A DNA stretch of 64,000 nucleotides from Hebobacterum sp964559435 (GTDB lineage Bacteria > Armatimonadota > Hebobacteria > Hebobacterales > Hebobacteraceae), in the NCBI GenBank assembly GCA_964559435.1, contig CAZLHI010000005.1:62001-126000 (forward strand), in the 5' to 3' direction. Below are positions 8,520 to 16,884 of this stretch, piece after piece; position 1 is the stretch's first letter, and each line of letters opens with the position of its first letter. The translations under genes were made by a program, and so were the position numbers. The notes under the pieces were generated by a model that had not been told where the DNA came from, did no database searches, and was given only the letters and a program-made list of their open reading frames with translations.

Positions 8520-9278
8520 GTGCCTCCAGTGAGGCGAGTACGCCTGTATCGCGTTTCCTCTGTCGTAGTCCGCCAGCGAGACCTCGGAGAGGCGGACAGG
8601 ATTCTGGCGCTGTACACGCGGGAGCGGGGCAAGCTCTCAGCCGTGGCGAAGGGGATTAGACGGCCCCAAAGCAAGCTCGCCGGAAGCCTCCAGCTGTTTT
8701 CTCACGCCGACGTTCAGTTGGCAGCCGGACGTTCTCTGGAAGTCGTAACGCAAGCCCACGCGGTGGACATTTTCTATCACCTCCGCGCCGAGATGGACCG
8801 ATTCGCGCATGCGTGCTACGCGGCCGAGTTGTTGGACGTCCTGACGGACGAAGGCATGTCAGACGGCGTGGTCTTCGATCTGATCTTGTCGACCCTGACG
8901 GCATTGAACTCAGGGAGCGATGCGGCAACCCTCATCCGCGGGTTCGAGGTCAAGCTGTTGACGCGCCTGGGATACGGTCCAGAACTCGAGGCCTGTGTCT
9001 CCTGTGGTGCTAAAGTGGAGGGACAGAAGCAAGGGTTCTCTGTCGCAGAGGGCGGAGTACTGTGCGGGTCCTGCGTGCGGGCGGCAGGGGCTGCTCGGCT
9101 TTCGTCAACCGCGCTGCAGGCGCTGCGAGAGCTGCGCCGGCTGCCAACCGAAGAACTGGCCCAACGACGGCTGTCCCCGTCTGCGCGGGCCGAGCTGGAA
9201 CGGGTGATGAGGCCTTTCGTTGACTCGCAGCTCGAAAGGGAACTCCGGAGCGCTGCCTTTCTGAGGAGCGAGGCCTGA
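8520..9278 (+). CDS. recO: DNA repair protein RecO
   Basis: This 252-residue recombination mediator loads RecA on SSB-coated DNA in the RecFOR pathway. An N-terminal OB fold is signalled by LYRVSSVVVRQRDLGEADRI and LYTRERGKLSAVAKGIRRPQS. A helical domain follows, and then a C-terminal zinc site of the form ACVSCG...LCGSC. The start is taken at GTG 8520; a second GTG lies at 8529 and neither has a strong ribosome-binding site, so the exact start is uncertain. It follows deoC by 28 bases and precedes polX by 13. Confidence 0.92.
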   Translation: MPPVRRVRLYRVSSVVVRQRDLGEADRILALYTRERGKLSAVAKGIRRPQSKLAGSLQLFSHADVQLAAGRSLEVVTQAHAVDIFYHLRAEMDRFAHACYAAELLDVLTDEGMSDGVVFDLILSTLTALNSGSDAATLIRGFEVKLLTRLGYGPELEACVSCGAKVEGQKQGFSVAEGGVLCGSCVRAAGAARLSSTALQALRELRRLPTEELAQRRLSPSARAELERVMRPFVDSQLERELRSAAFLRSEA

Positions 9279-9291
9279 TTCAGGTGCCGGG

Positions 9292-11064
9292 ATGAACAAC
9301 GCAGAGATAGCGCAGATCCTCTCTGAGATAGCGGCTCTGCTTGAGATCAAAGGCGAGAACCCCTTCAAGGTCCGCGCTTACGAGCGGGCGGCGGAAGCGG
9401 TCGGTGACTTATCCCAAGGTGTCGAGCAGATTCGCGCGGGCGAGAAGGGGCTGCGAGCGCTGCCCGGGGTGGGCGCAAGCATCGCTGAGAAGATCGAGGA
9501 ATTGCTCGACACGAGCAAGTGCCGGTACCACGAAGAGCTTCTGCAGGAGATCCCCGCCACCGTCTTCGACATGCTCCGCATCCCGGGCGTAGGCCCCAAG
9601 ACCGTCAAGCTGCTCACCGAGCGGGAGAGCATATTCACCATCGAGGAACTGGAGGCTGCGGCTCGCGCCGGCAGGCTTCGCAATCTGCCCGGAATGGGAG
9701 AGAAGACCGAGCAGGAGATACTGAAGGGAATCGCGCATTTGCGCGAATACAGCAAGCGGATAGACCTCGGCCTTGCGTGGAGCATCGCGGAGAACGTCAT
9801 GCTGCAGCTGCGCGAAGTCGCGCCCGTTGACAAGATGGAGGCCGCAGGCAGCCTTCGCCGGATGCGGGAGACGATTGGCGACATCGACATCCTTGTTACG
9901 TCCGACGATCCTCGGGCGGTGATGGATGAATTCGTCGAGCTACAGGTGGTGGCGGACGTAGTCGCGCGAGGTCCGACGAAGTCGTCAATAGTCACGCCGG
10001 CAGGCATACAGGTCGATCTCAGGGTTGTGTCGCCGGAGTCGTTCGGTGCTGCGCTCCAGTACTTCACCGGCTCCAAGCAGCACAACGTGAAGCTCCGGGA
10101 CTTCGCAGTTCGCAAGAAGATCAAGCTGAACGAATACGGGGCCTTCCGCGTGGATGGCGACGAAGAGACTCGGGTGGGTGGCGAACTCGAGGAGGAGATG
10201 TATGCCGCGCTCGAGTTGCCCCTGATACCGCCTGAGATGCGCGAAGATCGCGGCGAGATCGAAGCGGCCCGCGAAGCGAGCCTCCCGAGCCTCGTCGAGG
10301 AAAAGGAGATCAAGGGAGATCTCCATGTCCACAGCACATGGAGCGATGGACACAACAGCATAGAAGAGATGGTGCGCGCCGCCAAGGAGGCCGGATATCG
10401 CTACCTGGCCGTGTGTGACCATTCCCCCTCCCAGACGGTCGCAAATGGCTTGAAGGTCGATCGCCTGCGGGCGCGACGGAACGAGATCGAGGCCGCCCGG
10501 AAGGCCATTTCGGGGATCGACATCCTCGAGGGCAGCGAAGTTGACATAAAGCGTGACGGAAGTCTCGACTATCCTGACGAGGTGCTGGCCGAGCTCGACT
10601 TCGTCGTTGCCTCGATCCACTCGGGCTGGAAAATGGAACGGCCGGCGATGACGGAGCGCATCATCACGGCCATGCAAAACCCTTTGGTGGACTGCATCGG
10701 GCATCCCACGGGCCGATTGGTCGGGCAGCGCGAGCCATACGAAGTCGACCTCGACGCTGTGCTGGAAGCTGCAGCTCGCCTGGGCGTGGCGATGGAGATC
10801 AGCGCCGATCCGAACCGCCTGGACCTCAAGGACACCGACGCCCGGCGCTCAAAGGAGCTAGGGGTCAAGTTGGTGATCGCCACCGATGCCCATTGGGCGA
10901 ACCATCTGTCGCTGATGCGGTTTGGCGTCGCGACCGCGCGGCGCGGCTGGATTGAGCCCGCGGATGTATTGAATGCTCTGCCGCTGGCACAGCTGCGCAA
11001 GACATTGCGACGCGCTCGGAGTTCTGCGCCGGGCGCAAAGGGCAGGAGGCGAAAGCGGGGTTAG
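9292..11064 (+). CDS. polX: DNA polymerase/3'-5' exonuclease PolX (family X with PHP domain)
   Basis: This 590-residue bacterial PolX fills short gaps during base-excision repair. Residues 1 to about 320 hold helix-hairpin-helix elements (LPGVGASIAEKIEEL, IPGVGPKTVKLL, LPGMGEKTEQEIL) and the nucleotidyltransferase core GSLRRMRETIGDIDIL, with the two metal-binding Asp in GDIDIL. Residues about 340-575 are a PHP phosphoesterase domain with LHVHSTWSDG, CDHSPSQ, EGSEVDI, CIGHPTGRL and ATDAHW, which carries the exonuclease metal ligands. Both catalytic centres look intact. ATG 9292 follows a CAGGTGCCGGG region. It lies beside recO, consistent with a repair theme. Confidence 0.94.
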   Translation: MNNAEIAQILSEIAALLEIKGENPFKVRAYERAAEAVGDLSQGVEQIRAGEKGLRALPGVGASIAEKIEELLDTSKCRYHEELLQEIPATVFDMLRIPGVGPKTVKLLTERESIFTIEELEAAARAGRLRNLPGMGEKTEQEILKGIAHLREYSKRIDLGLAWSIAENVMLQLREVAPVDKMEAAGSLRRMRETIGDIDILVTSDDPRAVMDEFVELQVVADVVARGPTKSSIVTPAGIQVDLRVVSPESFGAALQYFTGSKQHNVKLRDFAVRKKIKLNEYGAFRVDGDEETRVGGELEEEMYAALELPLIPPEMREDRGEIEAAREASLPSLVEEKEIKGDLHVHSTWSDGHNSIEEMVRAAKEAGYRYLAVCDHSPSQTVANGLKVDRLRARRNEIEAARKAISGIDILEGSEVDIKRDGSLDYPDEVLAELDFVVASIHSGWKMERPAMTERIITAMQNPLVDCIGHPTGRLVGQREPYEVDLDAVLEAAARLGVAMEISADPNRLDLKDTDARRSKELGVKLVIATDAHWANHLSLMRFGVATARRGWIEPADVLNALPLAQLRKTLRRARSSAPGAKGRRRKRG

Positions 11065-11157
11065 GTGCGATCAGCGGGAAGGAGTTGTCACGCGCAGAGA
11101 AGAAAGGTTCGCCGCCGGGCCTGGGCTAGCCCAGGACAAAGCGAGGGAGGTGGCGTG

Positions 11158-11463
11158 GTGACGAAGGCCGATCTCATTGACGAGGTGTCAGAGGCGACGG
11201 GTCTCAGAAAGAAGGACGTCACCAGCGTCGTTGAGGCGGCGTTTGCGGCCATGATGGGCGCGCTGAGACGACATGAGAAAGTACAGATAGTCGGTTTTGG
11301 CACCTTCGAGCCGCGGCGGCGCAAGGCGCGGATCGGCCGAGATCCCCGGACGCAGGAGATGATCCGCATCGGGGCTTCCTGGTCGCTCAACTTTCGTCCT
11401 GGCAAGCAGTTGAAGGACACTATCACCGGTAGGAGAGGGCCGGGGCGCAGCCGCGCGCGCTAG
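11158..11463 (+). CDS. HU/IHF-family DNA-binding protein
   Basis: This roughly 101-residue basic histone-like protein is expected to dimerise and bend DNA. The N-terminus VTKADLIDEVSEATGLRKKDV and the core VQIVGFGTFEPRRRKARIGRDPRTQE match HU; the arm carries the Arg/Lys-rich segment. The C-terminus is extended by about 10 basic residues (GRRGPGRSRAR). The GTG at 11158 was chosen because GAGGGAGG lies 7 bases upstream; an adjacent GTG at 11155 is possible, and the frame is open much further up to 11065. The segment 11065-11157 looks like an intergenic leader. Confidence 0.88.
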   Translation: MTKADLIDEVSEATGLRKKDVTSVVEAAFAAMMGALRRHEKVQIVGFGTFEPRRRKARIGRDPRTQEMIRIGASWSLNFRPGKQLKDTITGRRGPGRSRAR

Positions 11464-11479
11464 GACGCGTGCGGCCGCG

Positions 11480-11507
11480 TTGACAGCCCTTTGTGACCTG
11501 CTATAAT
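11480..11507 (+). promoter_or_regulatory. promoter for tRNA-Pro
   Basis: Perfect TTGACA (11480-11485) and perfect TATAAT (11502-11507) are separated by 16 bases. The predicted start near 11514 is about 20 bases before the tRNA. This is a strong vegetative-type promoter. Confidence 0.85.
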
Positions 11508-11533
11508 ACGGGTGAGTCATTGAGGCTGTACGT

Positions 11534-11607
11534 CGGGGCGTGGCGCAATTTGGTAGCGCACCGGTATGGGGTGCCGGTGGTTGTCGGTTCGAGTCCGGCC
11601 GCCCCGA
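11534..11607 (+). tRNA. tRNA-Pro (anticodon GGG)
   Basis: Folds fully by hand. The acceptor CGGGGCG pairs with CGCCCCG, the D stem is GCGC/GCGC, and the anticodon stem CCGGT/GCCGG carries GGG at 11568-11570. The T arm is GTCGG-TTCGAGT-CCGGC. The discriminator is A and the CCA end is not encoded. Confidence 0.95.
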
Positions 11608-11675
11608 CGGTTCTCATTTCATCCCGGCCAAGCGCGGGGGCTTCTTCGTTGGTGCTCTTTACCTACGCCTCTCGA

Positions 11676-11704
11676 TTGCATGACAGGCCAACCTGTGCTA
11701 TGAT
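11676..11704 (+). promoter_or_regulatory. promoter of a putative ncRNA, with a dyad in the spacer
   Basis: TTGCAT (11676-11681), a 17-base spacer and TATGAT (11699-11704) form a good vegetative promoter. Within the spacer, ACAGG-CCAA-CCTGT (11683-11696) is a perfect inverted repeat, positioned where a repressor or activator could bind. No protein-coding gene follows for about 370 bases, so the product is probably the structured RNA at 11711-11970. Confidence 0.6.
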
Positions 11705-11710
11705 CTGTAC

Positions 11711-11970
11711 GAAAGGATATCTCGCCCTGCGGTGTGCGTGTTGTCCTTAGAAGCTTTGAGCCAACACCTACGTACCGGGAGCCAGAGTCTGGCGACCAAG
11801 TAGAATCGTGGCGAATTCGCCATGATTCACGCGGCCGACCAGCGCGGCACCCACCTGCTTCGGCAGGTTCAAAAGCTCATAGGACTCACGGCATTCGCGG
11901 GGCTACAATTAAGCTGAACGCAGCATATCATCATCAGGAGGCGGGCCCGCCAGGGCCCGCTCTTCTGTTT
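11711..11970 (+). ncRNA. putative structured non-coding RNA, family unknown
   Basis: The stretch between the promoter at 11676-11704 and a terminator at 11941-11960 folds into a rod of consecutive helices. These are 11716-11720 with 11925-11929, 11724-11731 with 11896-11903 (8 bp), 11737-11740 with 11887-11890, 11743-11747 with 11881-11885, and 11752-11762 with 11866-11877. The rod closes a multi-hairpin head: 11781-11793, a long hairpin at 11803-11828 (11 bp, 4-base loop), and a UUCG tetraloop hairpin at 11853-11868. No convincing coding frame is present. The rod shape and size recall 6S RNA, but I do not recognise tmRNA, RNase P, SRP RNA or a known riboswitch consensus. Confidence 0.5.
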
Positions 11971-11971
11971 T
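11941..11971 (+). terminator. intrinsic terminator of the putative ncRNA
   Basis: GCGGGCCC (11941-11948) pairs with GGGCCCGC (11953-11960) around a four-base loop, followed by the T-rich TCTTCTGTTTT. It lies ahead of the rha promoter, so it ends the upstream unit. Confidence 0.65.
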
Positions 11972-11973
11972 GC

Positions 11974-12003
11974 TTGCGCTCGACGTGCCAGCGCGCGTAT
12001 AAT
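11974..12003 (+). promoter_or_regulatory. probable promoter of the rhamnose operon
   Basis: A perfect TATAAT (11998-12003) is preceded, at 18 bases, by a weak TTGCGC (11974-11979). It is 77 bases before the rhaD start, and the leader between them shows no clear structure. A weak -35 would fit an activator-dependent sugar operon, but no regulator gene or operator is visible. Confidence 0.5.
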
Positions 12004-12079
12004 CCCGCATTAGAGTACTGTGTGCTCCCGTTCTGGGCAGCTCTGGGCGCGCCATGCCGGCCTCGGGAAAGTGGTGCAT

Positions 12080-12916
12080 ATGGATACTTCCGCAGCGCTG
12101 GGCTCAAGGATGCAACAGCTGGTCGCAGACGTGAGCGAGGTCGCGGCCTTATTGTGGGAACGCGGCTGGGCGGAGCGGAATGCCGGCAACATCTCCGTCG
12201 ATGTGACCGACTGCACCCGGCACCACGGCACGGGCGCTGAGCACCTTTCACCAGCAGTTCTGAACCTGAGCTATCCCGAACTTGCCGGCCGCTCCTTCCT
12301 GGTGTCGCGCAGCGGCGCGCGCATGCGAGACCTGGCGAAGAGCGCGATTGCCAGCATGGCGCTGCTCCGGATCTCAGACGACGGCCGGTCCTACCGGACT
12401 CTTCTGCAGGGCAATGGTGGGCGGCCGATTCGCCCCACGTCGGAGTTTGCGATTCATCTGCGCGTCCACCAATCTCTTCGGTCGAGGAAGGCCGCGCAGA
12501 CCGCGGTGGTGCATACCCATCCCACCGAGCTGATTGCGCTTACCCAAGCCAAAGAATACTGCCAACAGGCGATGGTCAACGACGCGCTCTGGGGCATGCA
12601 CCCGGAGGTCAAAGTATTCATCCCCGAGGGCGCGGGGCTTGTGCCGTATCTGCGGCCGACCTCTGAGGAGCTGGCCGAGGCCACGGCAGGGGCCCTGGCC
12701 GGGCACCGGATCGTCGTGTGGGCGAAGCATGGGGCGCTGGCAGTGGGGCAAGGCGTCGCTGAGGCCTTCGATCTTATCGATACTCTGAACAAGGCAGCGC
12801 GTATCTTCCTGATGTGCAGAAGCGCCGGGCTTAATCCCACCGGTCTGACAGGCGCGCAGCTGGATGAGCTGAAAGAGGTCGAGAGTTTCTTCAAGTCGCT
12901 CGGGGATTTCGGATGA
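12080..12916 (+). CDS. rhaD: rhamnulose-1-phosphate aldolase
   Basis: This 278-residue class II aldolase splits L-rhamnulose 1-phosphate into dihydroxyacetone phosphate and L-lactaldehyde. Zinc-ligand and RhaD-type motifs are GWAERNAGNIS near the start, HTHPTELIALT, MHPEVKVFIPEGAGLVPY and WAKHGALAVGQGVAEAFDLID. Spacing and length fit E. coli RhaD (274 residues). ATG 12080 preceded by GGGAAAG was chosen; the frame is open upstream to 12020, but those codons are not typical. The stop overlaps rhaB by 4 bases. The neighbouring kinase and isomerase genes complete the L-rhamnose pathway, which supports RhaD over a fuculose or ribulose aldolase. Confidence 0.88.
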   Translation: MDTSAALGSRMQQLVADVSEVAALLWERGWAERNAGNISVDVTDCTRHHGTGAEHLSPAVLNLSYPELAGRSFLVSRSGARMRDLAKSAIASMALLRISDDGRSYRTLLQGNGGRPIRPTSEFAIHLRVHQSLRSRKAAQTAVVHTHPTELIALTQAKEYCQQAMVNDALWGMHPEVKVFIPEGAGLVPYLRPTSEELAEATAGALAGHRIVVWAKHGALAVGQGVAEAFDLIDTLNKAARIFLMCRSAGLNPTGLTGAQLDELKEVESFFKSLGDFG

Positions 12917-14382
12917 CGGCCAAAAGCTTCATCGCCTTCGATCTAGGAGCGAGTAGCGGCCGCGCGGTTGTCGGCTCGCTCCAGGATATGCGACTTTCCG
13001 TACGCGAGACCTCGCGGTTTCCGAACGATATGGTCGAGTTGCGCGGCCGCCTCTACTGGAACGTGATACACCTGTTTGAGCAGATCCTACGGGGGCTGGA
13101 GGCCTCCGCGCAAGCGCTCTCGCCCAAGCCTGATAGCATAGGCATTGACACGTGGGGGGTAGACTTCGGGCTGCTGGCCAGCGATGGCAGCCTCTTGGGA
13201 TTCCCTGTGTCCTACCGAGACCGGCGCACGGAGCGCGCCATCGAGGGCTTCCTCGAGCGCCTGCCGCGAGACCGCGTCTACGAGCTGACAGGCCTCCAGT
13301 TCCTTCCGCTGAACACTCTCTACCAGCTCTTTGCGATGGTGCGCGACAGGTCCCCTCTGCTGGAAGTGGCGAGCGACTTGCTGTTCATGCCGGACCTGTT
13401 CAACTACCTGCTGACTGGGCAGAAGAAGGCTGAATTCACCATCGCCAGCACCTCTCAGCTCTATGACCCGCGTAGGCAGGACTGGGCTGCACAGATCTTC
13501 GACGCGCTGGGCGTCTCGCAGGGAATCATGCAGGATATCGTCTCCCCCGGCACGATCATCGGAAAGCTTGACGAGCGAGTGGCACGAAGCGCAGGGGCGT
13601 CGGCCGTTCCCGTAGTCGCGACCGCAAGCCATGACACGGCGGCTGCGGTGGCCGCGGTACCGGCCCAGGGAAGGGACTGGGCCTACATCAGCTCCGGCAC
13701 CTGGTCGTTGATGGGTGTCGAGAGCGAGGGCCCGATCATCACGGAAGACTCCCTGGCTTTCAACTTCACCAACGAGGGCGGGATCGGCGGCACCTTCAGA
13801 GTCCTGAAGAACATAGCAGGGCTCTGGCTGCTGGAGCAGTGCCGGAAGGAATGGGAACGTGACCGGGCGTACACTTACGAGGAACTCGCCGAGATGGCGC
13901 AGTCTTGCTCCTTCGAGTCCCTGATCGATCCGGATGACGGCGGCTTCGTGAGCCCGTCGGACATGCCCGATGCCATCCGCAGTTTCTGTCGCCGAAGCGG
14001 GCAACCCGAGCCGGATGGCCCAGCCGACTTCGTCCGCTGCATACTCGTGAGCCTCGCGCTGAAGTACAGACTCGTCCTGAATCAGCTGCGACGTATCTAC
14101 GCTCACCCTGTCAACAGGATCCACATCATCGGCGGCGGCGTACGGAACAAGCTCTTGTGTCAGCTAACGGCCGATGCTACAGGGCTTCCCGCCGGGGCGG
14201 GTCCGGCCGAAGCGACCGCCATTGGGAACATCCTGGTCCAAGCGATGGCGCTCGGGCACGTCAGCTCTCACGACGAATTGCGGGAGATCGTCCGGTCATC
14301 CTTCCGAGTTGAGCGATACGAGCCGCGCGACACCTCACACTGGGACTCACTCTATGACCGGTTCTGTGAGCTCTGCGCCTAA
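12913..14382 (+). CDS. rhaB: rhamnulokinase
   Basis: This 489-residue FGGY-family sugar kinase phosphorylates L-rhamnulose. It has the ATP-binding phosphate-1 motif AFDLGASSGRAVVG at the N-terminus, GIDTWGVDFGLL (catalytic Asp region), YRDRRTERAIEG, HDTAAAVAAVPA, SSGTWSLMG and the adenosine motif IHIIGGGVRNKLLCQLTADATG. These are characteristic of RhaB rather than glycerol or xylulose kinase. It overlaps rhaD (ATGA) and lies upstream of rhaA. Confidence 0.92.
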   Translation: MTAKSFIAFDLGASSGRAVVGSLQDMRLSVRETSRFPNDMVELRGRLYWNVIHLFEQILRGLEASAQALSPKPDSIGIDTWGVDFGLLASDGSLLGFPVSYRDRRTERAIEGFLERLPRDRVYELTGLQFLPLNTLYQLFAMVRDRSPLLEVASDLLFMPDLFNYLLTGQKKAEFTIASTSQLYDPRRQDWAAQIFDALGVSQGIMQDIVSPGTIIGKLDERVARSAGASAVPVVATASHDTAAAVAAVPAQGRDWAYISSGTWSLMGVESEGPIITEDSLAFNFTNEGGIGGTFRVLKNIAGLWLLEQCRKEWERDRAYTYEELAEMAQSCSFESLIDPDDGGFVSPSDMPDAIRSFCRRSGQPEPDGPADFVRCILVSLALKYRLVLNQLRRIYAHPVNRIHIIGGGVRNKLLCQLTADATGLPAGAGPAEATAIGNILVQAMALGHVSSHDELREIVRSSFRVERYEPRDTSHWDSLYDRFCELCA

Positions 14383-14411
14383 CGCATTCGCGGGCAGAGG
14401 AGGAAACGCCG

Positions 14412-15680
14412 TTGCCAACTGCCGACACTGAGAAAGCCTACCAGGAGGCAAGGGCGCGATACGCCGAGGTGGGCGTCGACACGGAGGCGGCCCTCTCCAC
14501 GCTCGAGGGGGTGTCCCTGTCCTTGCACTGCTGGCAAGGCGATGACGTGCGGGGATTCGAGCAGCAGGCTGCGGCGCTTTCGGGCAGCGGGATCCAAGTC
14601 ACCGGGAGCCACCCCGGCAGGGCTCGCTCCATAGACGAACTTCGCTCCGACCTGGCGAAGGCGTTCTCGTTGCTACCCGGCAATCACCGGCTCAACCTGC
14701 ATGCGATGTACGGCGACTTCGGCGGCAGACCAACCGACCGAGATGAGATCGCCCCCGAGCATTACCGGAGCTGGGTTGACTGGGCCGCAGAATATCAGCT
14801 CGGTCTCGACTTCAACGCGACCTGCTTCGCCCATCCCAAAGCAGAATTGGGGTGGACGCTCAGCCATAGGGAAGAGGCCATACGTGCCTTCTGGGTCGAG
14901 CACGTGAAGCGATGCCGAGAGATCGCGGCCTTCATGGGGCGTCAGCGCGGCACCCCATGTGTTCACAACCTGTGGGTTCCGGACGGATGCAAGGACATCC
15001 CGGTTGACCGGTTTGAATGGCGAGCGCGTCTTCGCAAGTCGCTAGACGAGATCTATTCCGTCACCTACAGCCCCAAGCACGTGAGGGACTCGCTCGAGAG
15101 CAAGCTGTTTGGCATCGGCAGCGAGTCGTTCGTTGTGGGATCACACGAGTTCTACCTGGCCTACGCGCTTCAGGCCGGGAAGATGGTGTGCCTGGACCTC
15201 GGGCACTTCCATCCCACCGAGTCGGTGGCCGACAAGATATCGTCACTGCTTCAATTCTTCGATGACATTGCTCTGCATGTCAGCCGGGGCGTACGTTGGG
15301 ACAGCGATCACGTGGTAGTTCTAAATGATGAGCTGCGAGACCTGATGCGGGAAATCGCTCGCGCGCAGATCCTGGATCGGGTCCACTTGGCGCTCGATTT
15401 CTTCGATGCTACTATGAACAGAGTCGGAGCATGGGTGCTGGGCGCCCGGGCAACACTGCAGGCGCTACTCGTGGCACTGCTTGAGCCCCACGAGAGGTTG
15501 AGGGAGGCGGAAGAGAGCGGCGACAATTTCGCGCGGCTAGCGTGGTTCGAGCAGGCCAAATCTCTTCCGTTCGGCCATGTTTGGGACTATCACTGTCTGA
15601 GATGTGGCGTGCCCGTTGGAGAGGCTGTGATCGCGGAAGTGCAGGATTACGAGGAGCGCGTTACGTCGGAGCGAGGCTAG
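14412..15680 (+). CDS. rhaA: L-rhamnose isomerase
   Basis: This 422-residue enzyme is close to the 419 residues of E. coli RhaA and converts L-rhamnose to L-rhamnulose. Recognised by LSLHCWQGDDVRGFE, RLNLHAMYGDF, LGLDFNATCFAHPKAE, VHNLWVPDGCKDIPVDR, GSESFVVGSHEFYL, CLDLGHFHPTE and SRGVRWDSDHVV, which supply the His, Asp and Glu metal ligands. The start is TTG 14412, with AGGAGGAAAC about 8 bases upstream, a strong ribosome-binding site that settles the choice. No rhamnose transporter or mutarotase (rhaM) is in the window. Confidence 0.92.
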   Translation: MPTADTEKAYQEARARYAEVGVDTEAALSTLEGVSLSLHCWQGDDVRGFEQQAAALSGSGIQVTGSHPGRARSIDELRSDLAKAFSLLPGNHRLNLHAMYGDFGGRPTDRDEIAPEHYRSWVDWAAEYQLGLDFNATCFAHPKAELGWTLSHREEAIRAFWVEHVKRCREIAAFMGRQRGTPCVHNLWVPDGCKDIPVDRFEWRARLRKSLDEIYSVTYSPKHVRDSLESKLFGIGSESFVVGSHEFYLAYALQAGKMVCLDLGHFHPTESVADKISSLLQFFDDIALHVSRGVRWDSDHVVVLNDELRDLMREIARAQILDRVHLALDFFDATMNRVGAWVLGARATLQALLVALLEPHERLREAEESGDNFARLAWFEQAKSLPFGHVWDYHCLRCGVPVGEAVIAEVQDYEERVTSERG

Positions 15681-15690
15681 CGAGGGGGTC

Positions 15691-16884
15691 ATGGAAGTAG
15701 TCGCCGCGTCCTCTGACGCGGATGCCGTTGCGGCCGGGACTAAGGTACTGCTGGTTGCGCCTCCCGCAGAGGGAGGCCTGGCCAGTCACGTCATCGCCCT
15801 TCTGGCGGGGCTGCAGCAAGACGGCTACGAGTTGGGCGTAGCGTGTGATAGCGAGGGGCCCATTGCGGCGGCCGCCGCCGAGCGCGGCCTGGCCGCTTTC
15901 GGCATCATCTGCAGCGTCGAGGGAGGCCCGCTGCAGACAGCACTGCGGGCGGCGCGAATGGTGCAGGTAATTCGAGAGTTCGGACCACAGATCGTGCACA
16001 CTCACTCGTTCGGAGCAACCGCAATCGGCAGCATAGCCTGCGCGATAGCGCGCTCGCCTGGATTGGTTGTCACCATTCACAACTACCCGCCCGGGACGGC
16101 CGACATGGTGCCCCAGAAGCGAGCACACCGCTGGGCGCTCGGGCTGGCGTTGCAGCGCGCGGACCGGATCATCACTGTATCCGAAGCGCTGCGCGAGGAC
16201 TTGATCCGCGCACGCCCCGAGGCGCTTGGCAAATGCCAGACGATTCACAACGGGGTGGACACACAGGCAAGGCCATCGCAGAGCTGCGCGCAAGTCCGGG
16301 AGGCGCTGGGCATCTCCTCTGACGGAGCGCTTGTGGGCATGATCGCGCGACTCGCACCCCAGAAAGGAATAGAATACTTCATCCGGGCCGCCGCTCTCGT
16401 TGTCAAATCCCATCCGGCGAGCCATTTCGTGCTTGCGGGAGAGGGACCGCTGATGGAATCTGCGCGGGCGCTTCGCGACCAGCTCGACCTCACGAGCAGT
16501 CTGCACCTCGTCGGTAAGATCGGGTGGGTGCGGGATCTCATCGCGGCCCTGGATGTCCTCGTGGTTGCGTCGATCTCGGAGGGGTCCTCCGTGGTTGCGA
16601 TGGAGGCGATGGCGTTGGAAAAGCCGGTTGTGGCGACGGCCGTCGGAGGGGTGCCGGAGGTCGTCGTGGACGGGCAAACAGGGACCTTGGTCCCACCGGG
16701 CGAGCCGGAGGCCCTCGCCCGTGCGATCAGCGCTATGCTGGACGATCCATCACGAGCCAAGGAAATGGGGGAGCGCGGCCGACAGACGGCCGTGTCCCAA
16801 TTCGACGTGGGGGACATGCTCGCACGGACGAAGGCGGTGTACGCCGACCTCGTCCGCGAGCAAACTGAGGCGAGGAGCGAATGA
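15691..16884 (+). CDS. glycosyltransferase family 4 (GT-B fold)
   Basis: This 397-residue GT4-type glycosyltransferase should move a sugar from a nucleotide donor, probably for surface polysaccharide. The N-terminal Rossmann half has GGLASHVIALLAGL and IVHTHSFGATAIG. The C-terminal donor half has MIARLAPQKGIEYFIRAA, FVLAGEGP, LVGKI, and the EX7E-type loop SEGSSVVAMEAMALEKPVVAT followed by GVPEVVVDGQTG. There is no signal peptide. The start is ATG 15691, 10 bases after rhaA. The stop overlaps the next gene by 4 bases, so it forms a pair with the large membrane protein. The sugar and acceptor cannot be predicted. Confidence 0.88.
   Translation: MEVVAASSDADAVAAGTKVLLVAPPAEGGLASHVIALLAGLQQDGYELGVACDSEGPIAAAAAERGLAAFGIICSVEGGPLQTALRAARMVQVIREFGPQIVHTHSFGATAIGSIACAIARSPGLVVTIHNYPPGTADMVPQKRAHRWALGLALQRADRIITVSEALREDLIRARPEALGKCQTIHNGVDTQARPSQSCAQVREALGISSDGALVGMIARLAPQKGIEYFIRAAALVVKSHPASHFVLAGEGPLMESARALRDQLDLTSSLHLVGKIGWVRDLIAALDVLVVASISEGSSVVAMEAMALEKPVVATAVGGVPEVVVDGQTGTLVPPGEPEALARAISAMLDDPSRAKEMGERGRQTAVSQFDVGDMLARTKAVYADLVREQTEARSE

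Noticed and set aside
11734..12240. Frame of 168 codons over the putative ncRNA and the rhaD start
   Set aside because: It runs through a hairpin-rich region, a terminator and a promoter, and overlaps the true aldolase start; no protein motif is visible.
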